This document shows positions 42,491 to 49,530 of a stretch of 64,000 nt of DNA, one piece after another. Below the pieces are notes generated by a model. The model was not told where the DNA came from. It made no database searches and saw only the letters and a program-made list of their open reading frames with translations. A program made the position numbers and the translations under genes. The stretch comes from Occultella kanbiaonis (GTDB taxonomy: Bacteria > Actinomycetota > Actinomycetes > Actinomycetales > Beutenbergiaceae), in the NCBI RefSeq assembly GCF_009708215.1, contig NZ_CP046175.1, forward strand, positions 3,410,001 to 3,474,000, read 5' to 3'. The stretch's first letter is position 1. Each line of letters starts with the position of its first letter.

Positions 42491-42726
42491 GGCGCCGCCG
42501 GCCCAAGTCCGACACCCTGCTGCCACTGCCCGACGAGCTCAAGGCCGCGCGCACCCGAGAGGAGTGGCTGGCCACCCTCGAGGACTGGGCGGCCAGCCAC
42601 GTGCCCTACACCTCACCGTGGGCCGAGGCGCTCACATGCACCCAGGAGATCGCCGCGTTCGAGTACGGGCCCGAAACGGCCGGCCAGTGCCTGCGCGAGC
42701 TGGTCAGACGTTGGCCCTCGAGATGA
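42487..42726 (+). CDS. Hypothetical protein downstream of terS (element)
   Basis: A 79-residue protein starting with GTG at 42487, overlapping the terS stop. It begins with a basic run (MRRRRPKS) and continues with TREEWLATLEDWAASHVPYT and ETAGQCLRELVRRW; no family recognised. Coupling to terS suggests a shared role, for example a packaging accessory. Its stop overlaps an ATG at 42723. Confidence 0.58.
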   Translation: MRRRRPKSDTLLPLPDELKAARTREEWLATLEDWAASHVPYTSPWAEALTCTQEIAAFEYGPETAGQCLRELVRRWPSR

Positions 42727-42836
42727 CTCGATCGCATAGTGAGACGTCGCAAGACACACCACCCGTTCTGCGGCGGTATGTCGGTGGTCGGGAGGAGGAT
42801 GCGCGTACGCCTACCAACCAACCCCAGGAGCAGGCA

Positions 42837-43031
42837 ATGGCACCCACGGCGATATTCCAAGCGTTGAGCGTCGACGACGCCAAGACTCGACGCGCCGAGT
42901 TGCTCGGGCGCTTGTCGATCACCGAGCATGAACTGCGCGAGCGCGCTGCACGCTACGAGCTCGCTGCCAACGAGTTGGCCACCCTCGACGAGGTCGACAA
43001 CCTCGACTATCTACTTGGGGAGGTCGACTGA
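42837..43031 (+). CDS. Hypothetical small helical protein (element)
   Basis: A 64-residue protein (MAPTAIFQALSVDDAKTRRA, then ELLGRLSITEHELRERAARY, ending DYLLGEVD), probably two helices. ATG at 42837 has AGGAG upstream; an alternative ATG at 42723 would add 38 polar residues. It might be a small regulator or anti-toxin-like protein, but nothing identifies it. The next gene begins directly after its stop. Confidence 0.58.
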   Translation: MAPTAIFQALSVDDAKTRRAELLGRLSITEHELRERAARYELAANELATLDEVDNLDYLLGEVD

Positions 43032-43787
43032 TTGTCCCAGCCGCCGCGTAGCCTCGCCGAGCAGGCGAGGGCTTTCGCGAACGAACTGACGGCAAGCGTC
43101 TATGCGGTGATCGGCTCGAACTGCGCGCCGTTCGTGGCCCGGGCGCTCACCCGCCCGGGCTCGGAGAACTTCACCGTTCGGCAGGCGCCCTCCACCGGCA
43201 TCCCGCTGCCAACCCAGGGCGCCGAGCCCGTGACACTGACAGCGGACTACAAGTGCGCCTTCGATGGAATCGGCCGGCATCTGCGTATCAACAAGTCCTC
43301 TATCGCCGTCTACTACGGCGGCGTTGCGCAGGGTGAGCCGCTGTTCCGATACGAGTACGACCGCAGCATCTCGCCGAAACTGCCACGAGCTCACTTCCAC
43401 GTGCACGGCCACCCATCCAACATCGCCGGCCTCATGTACATCGGCGGCGACGGCACCAAGCGAGGGCGCTACCGTCAGGACGACATCAACCGCGGCCGAG
43501 ACCCAGTCCAGAGCGAGTTTCACTTCCCGCTGGGCGGCGACCGATTCCGGCCCACCCTCGAGGACGTGCTCCAGATCCTGGTCGAGGAACTGGGAGTGCA
43601 GGCTCAGGGTGGGTGGCGACAGAAACTCGGTGAGGCGCGGGCGCGGTGGCGGGACATCCAGTTGCGCGCCGCGGTGCGAGACAACCCGGCAGCCGCTGCT
43701 GGCGCTCTCGAGGATCTCGGCTACGCCATCACCCCACCGGAGGCTGGCCATCCGACAGGTACGCCCGAGCAGACCACTCGACTATGA
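43032..43787 (+). CDS. Hypothetical protein with an HxHxHGH motif (element cargo)
   Basis: A 251-residue protein using a TTG start (43032-43034) with GGGGAGG upstream; no ATG or GTG gives a comparable product. The centre reads PRAHFHVHGHPSNIAGLMYIG, a cluster of four His residues resembling a metal site. After it come DDINRGRDPVQSEFHFPLGGD and a helical C-terminus. I know no family that fits. Its position between the terS cluster and the attachment site is where satellites carry cargo such as anti-phage functions. That role is inferred from position only. Confidence 0.6.
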   Translation: MSQPPRSLAEQARAFANELTASVYAVIGSNCAPFVARALTRPGSENFTVRQAPSTGIPLPTQGAEPVTLTADYKCAFDGIGRHLRINKSSIAVYYGGVAQGEPLFRYEYDRSISPKLPRAHFHVHGHPSNIAGLMYIGGDGTKRGRYRQDDINRGRDPVQSEFHFPLGGDRFRPTLEDVLQILVEELGVQAQGGWRQKLGEARARWRDIQLRAAVRDNPAAAAGALEDLGYAITPPEAGHPTGTPEQTTRL

Positions 43788-43788
43788 C

Positions 43789-43974
43789 TCAGCGGCCGAC
43801 CAGTTTCTCGGCATCCCTGTACGCGCCACCCACCACCGCATCGGCGATTGTCCGGGCGTCGCCCTCATTTTCGTAACCCTGGCCGCCGTCGGTCGCGATG
43901 ATGAGCCCATTGTCGGCCTTGAGATTCCACGCCCATCGGCCGTCGGCCCGCTTGTAGACCAGTCGTGTCGCCAT
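43789..43974 (-). CDS. DUF1508 (YegP-like) small protein
   Basis: A 61-residue protein, MATRLVYKRADGRWAWNLKA, then DNGLIIATDGGQGYENEGDA and RTIADAVVGGAY. It matches the short repeat of DUF1508 proteins (W.W.L.A.NG.II...GQGY....A), whose function is unknown. It is the only clear minus-strand gene in the element, and one copy of the repeat is present instead of the two in E. coli YegP. ATG at 43974; AAAGGGG lies upstream. Its independent orientation suggests a moron-like cargo gene. Confidence 0.75.
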   Translation of the reverse strand: MATRLVYKRADGRWAWNLKADNGLIIATDGGQGYENEGDARTIADAVVGGAYRDAEKLVGR

Positions 43975-44091
43975 CCTGGAAGCACCCCTTTGTAGGTCCA
44001 CTGGTCTGCCCAGGCTAGGGCGAGCAAAGGGCACCGTCTCGCGAACGGGAGTCGAGTTCGCAATCCCATGACGTGACGGGTTCAGAAGCAC

Positions 44092-44107
44092 CATGCTTCG
44101 GAGCATG
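44092..44107 (+). promoter_or_regulatory. Start-codon hairpin or operator
   Basis: CATGCT and AGCATG flank a TCGG tetraloop, forming a perfect 6-bp stem that contains both candidate ATG codons of the cargo membrane-protein gene. In RNA it could hide the start; in DNA it could be a repressor site. The rest of the right end (44546-44773) has no gene that I can support; it is locally AT-rich just before the junction (GATATATAAA near 44745). Confidence 0.4.
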
Positions 44108-44545
44108 ATCGAACTCTGGCAACTACTGGTCGCGCTCCTGGTCGGGCTCTCCGGCGTCGCCGCGGCGATCGTCACCACGGTGCTCAACCACAGAGCCAAC
44201 AAGGAGAGTGGCAGGCGTGCCGAGGATGCCGCTAGCCGAGCCGAGCGCCGTGCAGTCGACGACGAGCGGCGAGAGCGAAAGATCTCGGCGTACGGCGACT
44301 ACCTCACAGCGCACGCAAGGGTGACGAAGTTCGGCATCCCAGATCAACCGGACCTAGCGACCCTGCTCCATGACACGAACCACCGAGCCCAGCTCGTCGC
44401 TTCGCGCGCGGTCCGTGCGCGGTTGCAGTCGCTCCCAGGCGGAGGAGATGAAGCGCTTCTCGGCAGCGTCGGCGATCTGCGGTCCGGTCTCGTAAGCCTC
44501 ATGGTGGTGGACATTGAGAGCACATACCCGCCGGGCGCCCCCTAG
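44093..44545 (+). CDS. Hypothetical membrane-anchored coiled-coil protein (element cargo)
   Basis: A 150-residue protein with one N-terminal transmembrane segment (LWQLLVALLVGLSGVAAAIVTTVL) and a long charged helix (about 35-65, rich in Arg and Glu), then a helical C-terminus. It resembles many small phage or satellite membrane proteins of unknown role; superinfection exclusion is a possible but untested function. ATG at 44093 lies inside a perfect hairpin (CATGCT-TCGG-AGCATG, 44092-44107); a second in-frame ATG at 44105 closes the hairpin, so the true start is uncertain. Confidence 0.6.
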   Translation: MLRSMIELWQLLVALLVGLSGVAAAIVTTVLNHRANKESGRRAEDAASRAERRAVDDERRERKISAYGDYLTAHARVTKFGIPDQPDLATLLHDTNHRAQLVASRAVRARLQSLPGGGDEALLGSVGDLRSGLVSLMVVDIESTYPPGAP

Positions 44546-44755
44546 CCTCAGGCACGTTTCAGCCTGCACGCACTCTCAGACGCATTGCGGTACGGGCGGC
44601 CGAGCGAGCTGGCCGAGGGGTCATGGGGCAGGGGTCGAGGCGAGCCCGGCCGGCGCGCGACCGAGGAGCTGGGTGCCCGAGCGCGTGGCCACCCTGGCGC
44701 GGCAGCGACCGGGCGCAGGGACAAGATGGCCGGATGCGCACCGATATATAAACCG

Positions 44756-45640
44756 TCATGGGACACGACTTGACAGCGCAGGTCCGATTCCGGGCAGTTC
44801 CTCGAGGTCCGCGGCGGTCGCCGTGTTCAGGTCGATCGGCCCGCCGGCGTCCCCGCCCGCGTCCGTGCCGGTGCCGGTGCCGGTGCCGGACTGCGTACCG
44901 GGGGCCGCGGTGGGTGGCGCGGTCTCGCCGACGGCCGGGACGTAGACCTGCTGCCCGTCCTGCAGCCAGCCGGCCAGGTTCACCGCGTCGAGATCGGCGT
45001 CGGCGGTGGGACCTCCAGCGGCCAGGACCGCGTCGTCGACCCTGGAACCTGCGGGGAGTTCGTAGACGCCGGGGATCAGGACGGAACCGGCCACATGGAC
45101 GACGGCAGCCGAGTTCTCGTCCGTGGGCTGCCCGGACGCCACCGGCGAGGTGGACGGGCCAGGCTCGGGCGAACCGGGCCGGCCGGTCGTGTCGGTCGCC
45201 ACGGGCGCACCGGGGGTGGACAGGGGTGGCTGGGGGACCTGCTCCGGCTCACCCCGGGGCCAGACGATGGCGAGGGCGATCCCGGCCAGAACGACCACCG
45301 CGATGCCGACCCGGGCAGCCATCGACGCGGGCATCCCCCACCGGCGCCGGGACCCGTTGGCATGCCGCCGTGGCGTGCGGGTCTTGTCGGGCCGCAGTGG
45401 CTCACCGGCCTCGTCGTAAGGCCGTGGCGCATGGGCCCCGTCGGAAGGCCGTGGCTCGACCGCACCACCGCCGGTCTCGGCAGGATCCTCGGCCCAGGGA
45501 TCCGCCGGACCCTCGGACCAGCCAGCCCCCGGCGCGGTGGTGCGATCCGGTCGGTCGGCGGGCACCGGGTCCGGCACGGCATAGGCCACCCGAAGCACGC
45601 GCCGTAGCCGGTCCCGCGGTTCGGTTCCTCGACGCTCCAC
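44756..45640 (-). pseudogene. comEA: comEA, 5' fragment (truncated by the integrated element)
   Basis: The frame from GTG 45640 encodes a Pro/Asp/Arg-rich cytoplasmic N-terminus, one transmembrane helix (GIAVVVLAGIALAIVW), a Pro/Ser/Thr linker, an SLBB domain (AVVHVAGSVLIPGVYELPAG, DGQQVYVPAVGE), a Gly-Thr linker and the start of a helix-hairpin-helix (DLNTATAADLEELPGIGPAL). It then diverges into SSRVP and stops at 44756. ComEA is the membrane-bound DNA receptor for transformation. Without the second hairpin and most of the first, this 294-residue product should not bind DNA. The GTG start is tentative. Confidence 0.9.
44774..44782. other. Right attachment junction (att site, comEA 5' side)
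   Basis: On the minus strand the comEA codons CCT GCG CTG (Pro-Ala-Leu) lie where chromosome (to the right) meets element (to the left). Beyond it the frame reads Ser-Ser-Arg-Val-Pro and stops, so these five codons come from the element. The partner junction is at 33184-33192. Confidence 0.75.
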
Positions 45641-45795
45641 ACCTCCGGACGCTAACTGCGGCCCGACCGGGACACGGGGCCGGCCCGGCGTCCTGGGGAG
45701 ACTCCGACATCGCGGGCGGGGCTGTGGACCGAGGACACCGACCGGACGTCGGGAGCGGTGTCGGCGCCGTGGGGTGCGCCCTAGTCTGTGTTCCC

Positions 45796-47868
45796 ATGAG
45801 CGACAACGCGACACCGGACCTGGCCGCCCTCCGGGCCGCGGCCGCCCAGGCAGAGGCGGAGGCCGCCGAGGCCCGCGCGGCAGCCGCACGGGCCGCCCTC
45901 GAGGCCGCCGAGGCCGCCCAGGCCGCATCGTCGCGGCCGGGAGGCGACGCGGCGGAGCCGGTGCCCGAGCCGGAGCGCGCCCCAGAACCGGAACCCGAGG
46001 CCGAAGCCGCGCCAGCGCCACCGCCTGAACCCGAACCGGCACCCGAAACAGCGGCAGCACCCGCGACCGAAACAGCGCCCACACCCGCGACCCAAGCAGC
46101 GCCCGCACCCGCGACCGAAACAGCGCCCACACCCGCGACCCAAGCAGCGCCCGCACCGGCGACCGAAGCAGCGCCCGCGGTCGCGACCGAGGCAACCCAA
46201 CCCGCCGCCCCGCCGTCGGGCAGTGACCTGTCCGAGGCCGCGGCCGCCATCGTGGCCGGCTACCGGTTCGAGGGCGGCATGCTGCCCCTTGGCGCGTTGG
46301 TCGAGGACGACGCGGCGATCGCCCGAGCCCAGATCGGTCTCCCGCTGTCGATGATGAACCGGCACGGGCTCGTCGCCGGCGCCACCGGCACCGGCAAGAC
46401 GCGGACCCTGCAGGGCATGGCGGAGGGCCTCTCGGAGGCCGGGGTGGCGGTGTTCCTCGCCGACATCAAGGGCGACCTGTCCGGCCTCGCGGTGCCCGGA
46501 GAGGGCAACGAGAAGCTCCTCGCGCGCACCACCAGCCTCGGCCAGGACTGGCACAGCGCCTCCTACCCGGTGGAGTTCTACTCCCTCGGCGGGATGGGCC
46601 ACGGCGTGCCGATCCGGACCACCGTGACCGACTTCGGGCCGCTGCTGCTGGCCAAGGTCCTCGGGCTGAACGACACCCAGGAGTCCTCGCTCGGCCTGAT
46701 CTTCCACTGGGCCGACTCCCAGGGCCTGGCACTCCTCGATCTCAAGGACCTGCAGTCCACCATCGCCTACCTCACGTCGGACGACGGCAAGAGCGAGCTG
46801 AAGGGCATCGGCGGGATCTCGACGGCGACGGCCGGGGTGATCCTGCGGGAGATCGTCGCGCTCCAGGCGCAGGGTGCGGACGTGTTCTTCGGTGAGCCGG
46901 CGTTCGTCACCTCCGACCTGATCCGGCTCGCGCCGGACGGGCGCGGTGTGATCTCCGCCCTCGAGCTGCCGTCCGTGCAGGACCGGCCCGCCCTGTTCTC
47001 CACGTTCCTGATGTGGCTGCTCGCGGACCTGTTCACCGATCTGCCCGAGGTCGGTGACGCGGACAAGCCCAAGCTCGTGTTCTTCTTCGACGAGGCGCAC
47101 CTGCTGTTCAACGGCGCGTCCAAGGACTTCCTCACGCAGGTGGTCCAGACGGTGCGGCTGATCCGGTCGAAGGGCGTCGGGATCTTCTTCGTCACCCAGA
47201 CCCCGAAGGACGTGCCGGCCGACGTGCTGGCGCAGCTCGGCAACCGCGTGCAGCACGCCCTGCGGGCGTTCACCCCGGACGACCAGACGGCGCTGCGGGC
47301 CACCGTGCGCACGTTCCCGAAGTCCGGCTACGACCTCGAGGAACTGCTCACCTCCCTCGGCACCGGCGAGGCCGTCGTCACGGTCCTCACCGAGAAGGGG
47401 GCGCCGACGCCGGTGGCGTGGACCCGGCTGCGAGCACCGCAGGCCTCGATGGACCCCGCACCGGAGGCGACGCTCACCGCGATGGTGACCGCGTCGCCGT
47501 CGAACGCGAAGTACGGCACCGCCGTCGACAACGAGTCCGCCTACGAGATGCTGACCCGGCGGATCGACTCCGACCGGGCCGCCGCCGAGGCCGCGGCACG
47601 GGCGGAGGCCGAGGCGAAGGCCCGGTCGGAGAGCGAGAAGCAGGCGTCGAAGGACCGGGCCAAGGAGCAGGCGGACCTGGAGAAGATGCAGGAGAAGCTG
47701 CGCCGGGACGCAGCGAAGGAGGCCGAGCGCTCGCAGCGGGAGGCCGAGAAGCAGCAGGCCGCGTCCGCCCGCACCAGCCGCGCCGGACTCGACTCGTTCC
47801 TGCGCAGCGCGGGCTCGGTGCTGGGCCGGGAGATCACCCGGTCGATCTTCGGCACCCGCAGACGCTGA
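45796..47868 (+). CDS. HerA/DUF853-family ATPase with repetitive N-terminus
   Basis: A 690-residue protein. Residues 1-45 form an Ala/Glu helix, and residues 50-145 are a Pro/Ala/Thr/Glu-rich low-complexity region with an 8-residue tandem repeat. The DUF853 ATPase follows, with Walker A AGATGTGKTRT (about 195-205), DIKGDLSG, LVFFFDEAHLLF (Walker B) and FVTQTPKDVPADVLAQLGNRVQHAL. The C-terminus is a charged Ala/Arg/Lys/Glu coiled coil followed by LDSFLRSAGSVLGREITRSIFGTRR. The family is related to HerA helicases; its role is uncharacterised. ATG at 45796 is supported by the divergent comEA start; the longer open frame upstream is antisense of comEA. Confidence 0.88.
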   Translation: MSDNATPDLAALRAAAAQAEAEAAEARAAAARAALEAAEAAQAASSRPGGDAAEPVPEPERAPEPEPEAEAAPAPPPEPEPAPETAAAPATETAPTPATQAAPAPATETAPTPATQAAPAPATEAAPAVATEATQPAAPPSGSDLSEAAAAIVAGYRFEGGMLPLGALVEDDAAIARAQIGLPLSMMNRHGLVAGATGTGKTRTLQGMAEGLSEAGVAVFLADIKGDLSGLAVPGEGNEKLLARTTSLGQDWHSASYPVEFYSLGGMGHGVPIRTTVTDFGPLLLAKVLGLNDTQESSLGLIFHWADSQGLALLDLKDLQSTIAYLTSDDGKSELKGIGGISTATAGVILREIVALQAQGADVFFGEPAFVTSDLIRLAPDGRGVISALELPSVQDRPALFSTFLMWLLADLFTDLPEVGDADKPKLVFFFDEAHLLFNGASKDFLTQVVQTVRLIRSKGVGIFFVTQTPKDVPADVLAQLGNRVQHALRAFTPDDQTALRATVRTFPKSGYDLEELLTSLGTGEAVVTVLTEKGAPTPVAWTRLRAPQASMDPAPEATLTAMVTASPSNAKYGTAVDNESAYEMLTRRIDSDRAAAEAAARAEAEAKARSESEKQASKDRAKEQADLEKMQEKLRRDAAKEAERSQREAEKQQAASARTSRAGLDSFLRSAGSVLGREITRSIFGTRRR
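46060..46203 (+). repeat. 24-bp in-frame tandem repeat in the HerA-like gene
   Basis: Five near-perfect 24-bp units (46060-46179) and one degenerate unit (46180-46203) encode alternating octapeptides PATETAPT and PATQAAPA. Length is likely to vary between strains by slippage. The peptide is probably a flexible linker between the N-terminal helix and the ATPase domain. Confidence 0.85.
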
Positions 47869-47911
47869 GGATCCCCCGCCGTTCCGCGGTCTGCGGTTCG
47901 GCGAGGGACCC
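47869..47911. terminator. Convergent terminator hairpin
   Basis: The sequence just after the HerA-like stop (from GGATCCCCCGCCG) is nearly complementary to GGCGAGGGACCC ending at 47911, with an inner CCGC/GCGG pairing. The stem of about 13 bp with a few mismatches lies between convergent genes. Confidence 0.55.
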
Positions 47912-47932
47912 GGTGGAGCGTCAGCGTCCTGC

Positions 47933-49306
47933 TCAGAAGGTGCCCGCCTCGATCGCGGCGGTGCGCTCGGCCTGCTTGGCCGCGTCCTTGGGGTACACGC
48001 GGTAGAACAGGAACCAGTAGCCGGCGTTGATCAGGTACGGGATCGTGACCAGGTAGAGCATCACCTGCTGCAGCCCGAGGACGTCGGACAGGAAGCCCAT
48101 GGCGAGGGTCATCAGCGCGCTGATGGCGCCCTGGATCAGCGAGAACAGCACGGCGAAGGCCGTCGCGGAGAGCTGCTTCGGCGCGACGGTGGAGACCATC
48201 GGGAGCACACACGCGGAGAAGCCGACCGAGGCGACCAGTCCGAAGACGAACACGATGAGGTATGCGGTCACGCCCTTGCCCCAGTCCATCTGCAGGGCCA
48301 CGTAGGACATGCCCGCCATCGCGACCAGGTACAGCTGCATCAGGATGATGCGGCCCTTGGCGCCGAACCTGCGGACGAAGAGGTCGCCGATGAGTCCGCC
48401 GAGGAAGGCCGACAGCGCCATACCGGCGGAGAAGACGCTCATCAGCACGGCGGCGGAGGGAACGGACCAGCCGCGCACGTCGACCATGAAGGTGACGAAG
48501 AAGGAGAACAGGACGAGCGAGGTGACCAGGGGAAGCATGCCGGCCAGCAGGCCGATCGTGGGGATCTTGAACAGCTTCGCGGCGTCGGAGATCTTGAACC
48601 GGCCCACGTCGGGATCGTCGGAGATCGAGGAACGGCGCTTCGGCTCCTGCACGAACGCCAGGATCAGCACCCCGGACAGCACGCTGAGGCCGCCCATCGC
48701 GAACATGCCGTAGCGCCAGCCGTTGGGGTCGTTCGCGAACAGGGCGATCGCCGGGCCGAGGACCATTCCGAGCAGGGCCGCGACGGAGCGGACCGTGCCG
48801 AACGCGCGGCCGCGGGTCTTGTCGTCGAACATGTCGCCGAGCAGGCCGTTCACGATGGGCTCGGAGGCCACGGTGCCGATCACGCCGATGCCGTACAGGA
48901 TCACGAGCCAGGTGAAGTCCGGCGCGAGTCCGGCGGCCGCGGTCCACAGGCCCCAGACTCCGGTGACGATGAACAGGACCCTCTTGCGGCCGAACCGGTC
49001 GGCGGCGAGCGCCCAGGCCGGGCCGAAGATCATCCGCGCGAACCGGGACAGGCTGGCCAGCACACCGAGGGCACCGAGGGAGAGCCCGAAGGCGTCCCTG
49101 ATCAGCGGGAAGAACGTGTTGATGAGCGAGTTCTCGGAGTTGTCGACCGCGCTCGCGACGGCGAGGGCACCGACGGCCTTGCCGCGCCCCTTGGTGTCTT
49201 GGGCCCCACCGGTGGCCGAACCAGCCCCGGTTGCCGCGGCGACATCGCCGGGGGCTGCCGTGGTCGCCGACTGGTCGGCGGCCTTCACTTCGTCGAGCAC
49301 ACTCAT
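47933..49306 (-). CDS. MFS transporter
   Basis: A 457-residue major facilitator permease with 12 hydrophobic helices and the loop 2-3 signature RFGRKRVLFI. Helix 1 contains NSENSLINTFFPLIRDAFGL and the central loop is charged (EPKRRSSISDDPDVGRF). The first 45 residues are polar and Ala/Thr/Gly-rich. ATG at 49306 has AGAGAGG upstream. The substrate cannot be told. Six phased GTTGYY repeats lie 94-151 bp upstream, so the gene is probably under the control of a regulator that binds cooperatively. It is monocistronic and converges with the HerA-like gene. Confidence 0.88.
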   Translation of the reverse strand: MSVLDEVKAADQSATTAAPGDVAAATGAGSATGGAQDTKGRGKAVGALAVASAVDNSENSLINTFFPLIRDAFGLSLGALGVLASLSRFARMIFGPAWALAADRFGRKRVLFIVTGVWGLWTAAAGLAPDFTWLVILYGIGVIGTVASEPIVNGLLGDMFDDKTRGRAFGTVRSVAALLGMVLGPAIALFANDPNGWRYGMFAMGGLSVLSGVLILAFVQEPKRRSSISDDPDVGRFKISDAAKLFKIPTIGLLAGMLPLVTSLVLFSFFVTFMVDVRGWSVPSAAVLMSVFSAGMALSAFLGGLIGDLFVRRFGAKGRIILMQLYLVAMAGMSYVALQMDWGKGVTAYLIVFVFGLVASVGFSACVLPMVSTVAPKQLSATAFAVLFSLIQGAISALMTLAMGFLSDVLGLQQVMLYLVTIPYLINAGYWFLFYRVYPKDAAKQAERTAAIEAGTF

Positions 49307-49399
49307 GATCTGCCTCTCTGCCGCCGCCGGACGGACCGACGGCCATGGGTGTTGGTGGTATCGATCCATTGAGACAGAGCACGCCACCGCCCGGCAGCG

Positions 49400-49457
49400 G
49401 TTGCCAACCGTTGCCGGTCGGTTGCCGGGAGTTGTTCGGCGGTTGTCGGTTGTTGCC
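49400..49457. promoter_or_regulatory. Six helically phased GTTGYY direct repeats upstream of the MFS gene
   Basis: GTTGCC, GTTGCC, GTTGCC, GTTGTT, GTTGTC and GTTGCC begin at 49400, 49410, 49421, 49431, 49442 and 49452. The steps are 10, 11, 10, 11 and 10 bp, so all six face the same side of the helix. The first is also part of a CGGTTG-C-CAACCG palindrome (49398-49410). Regular 11-bp direct repeats are typical of sites for OmpR/PhoB-type or SARP-type regulators that bind as a row of monomers. Confidence 0.65.
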
Positions 49458-49530
49458 CTGACCACCGCGGACGTCACGTCGCCTTCGTGACGGCGGCCGG
49501 GACTGGGGATCCGGAGGCCCGCGACCCCGC

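Larger units (their letters stand above)
33184..44782. mobile_element. Integrated ~11.6-kb element in comEA (serine integrase, FtsK pump, prim-pol Rep, TerS)
   Basis: The interval between the two comEA fragments carries about 16 genes, nearly all on the plus strand with phage- or AICE-type overlaps. In order they are three small proteins, an FtsK/TraB-like ATPase, a large serine recombinase, small proteins, a primase-polymerase replication protein with inverted-repeat array, a phage zinc-finger protein, a coiled-coil protein, a terminase small subunit, and cargo genes. No capsid, tail, portal, lysis, relaxase or large terminase genes are present. Size and content fit an actinomycete integrative element or a PICI-like phage satellite. 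Boundaries are known to within 9 bp because the junctions fall in the shared PAL codons. Confidence 0.9.

Noticed and set aside
33184-44782. Insertion into a tRNA gene or long direct-repeat attachment sites as used by tyrosine integrases
   Set aside because: No tRNA is visible at either end and the shared sequence at the junctions is only a few bases, which agrees with a serine recombinase.
33184-44782. Complete prophage
   Set aside because: No genes for capsid, portal, large terminase, tail or lysis were recognised, and at 11.6 kb there is no room for them.
33184-44782. Classical ICE or conjugative plasmid with relaxase and type IV secretion
   Set aside because: No relaxase, coupling protein of VirD4 type or mating-channel genes were recognised; the only DNA pump is FtsK-like.
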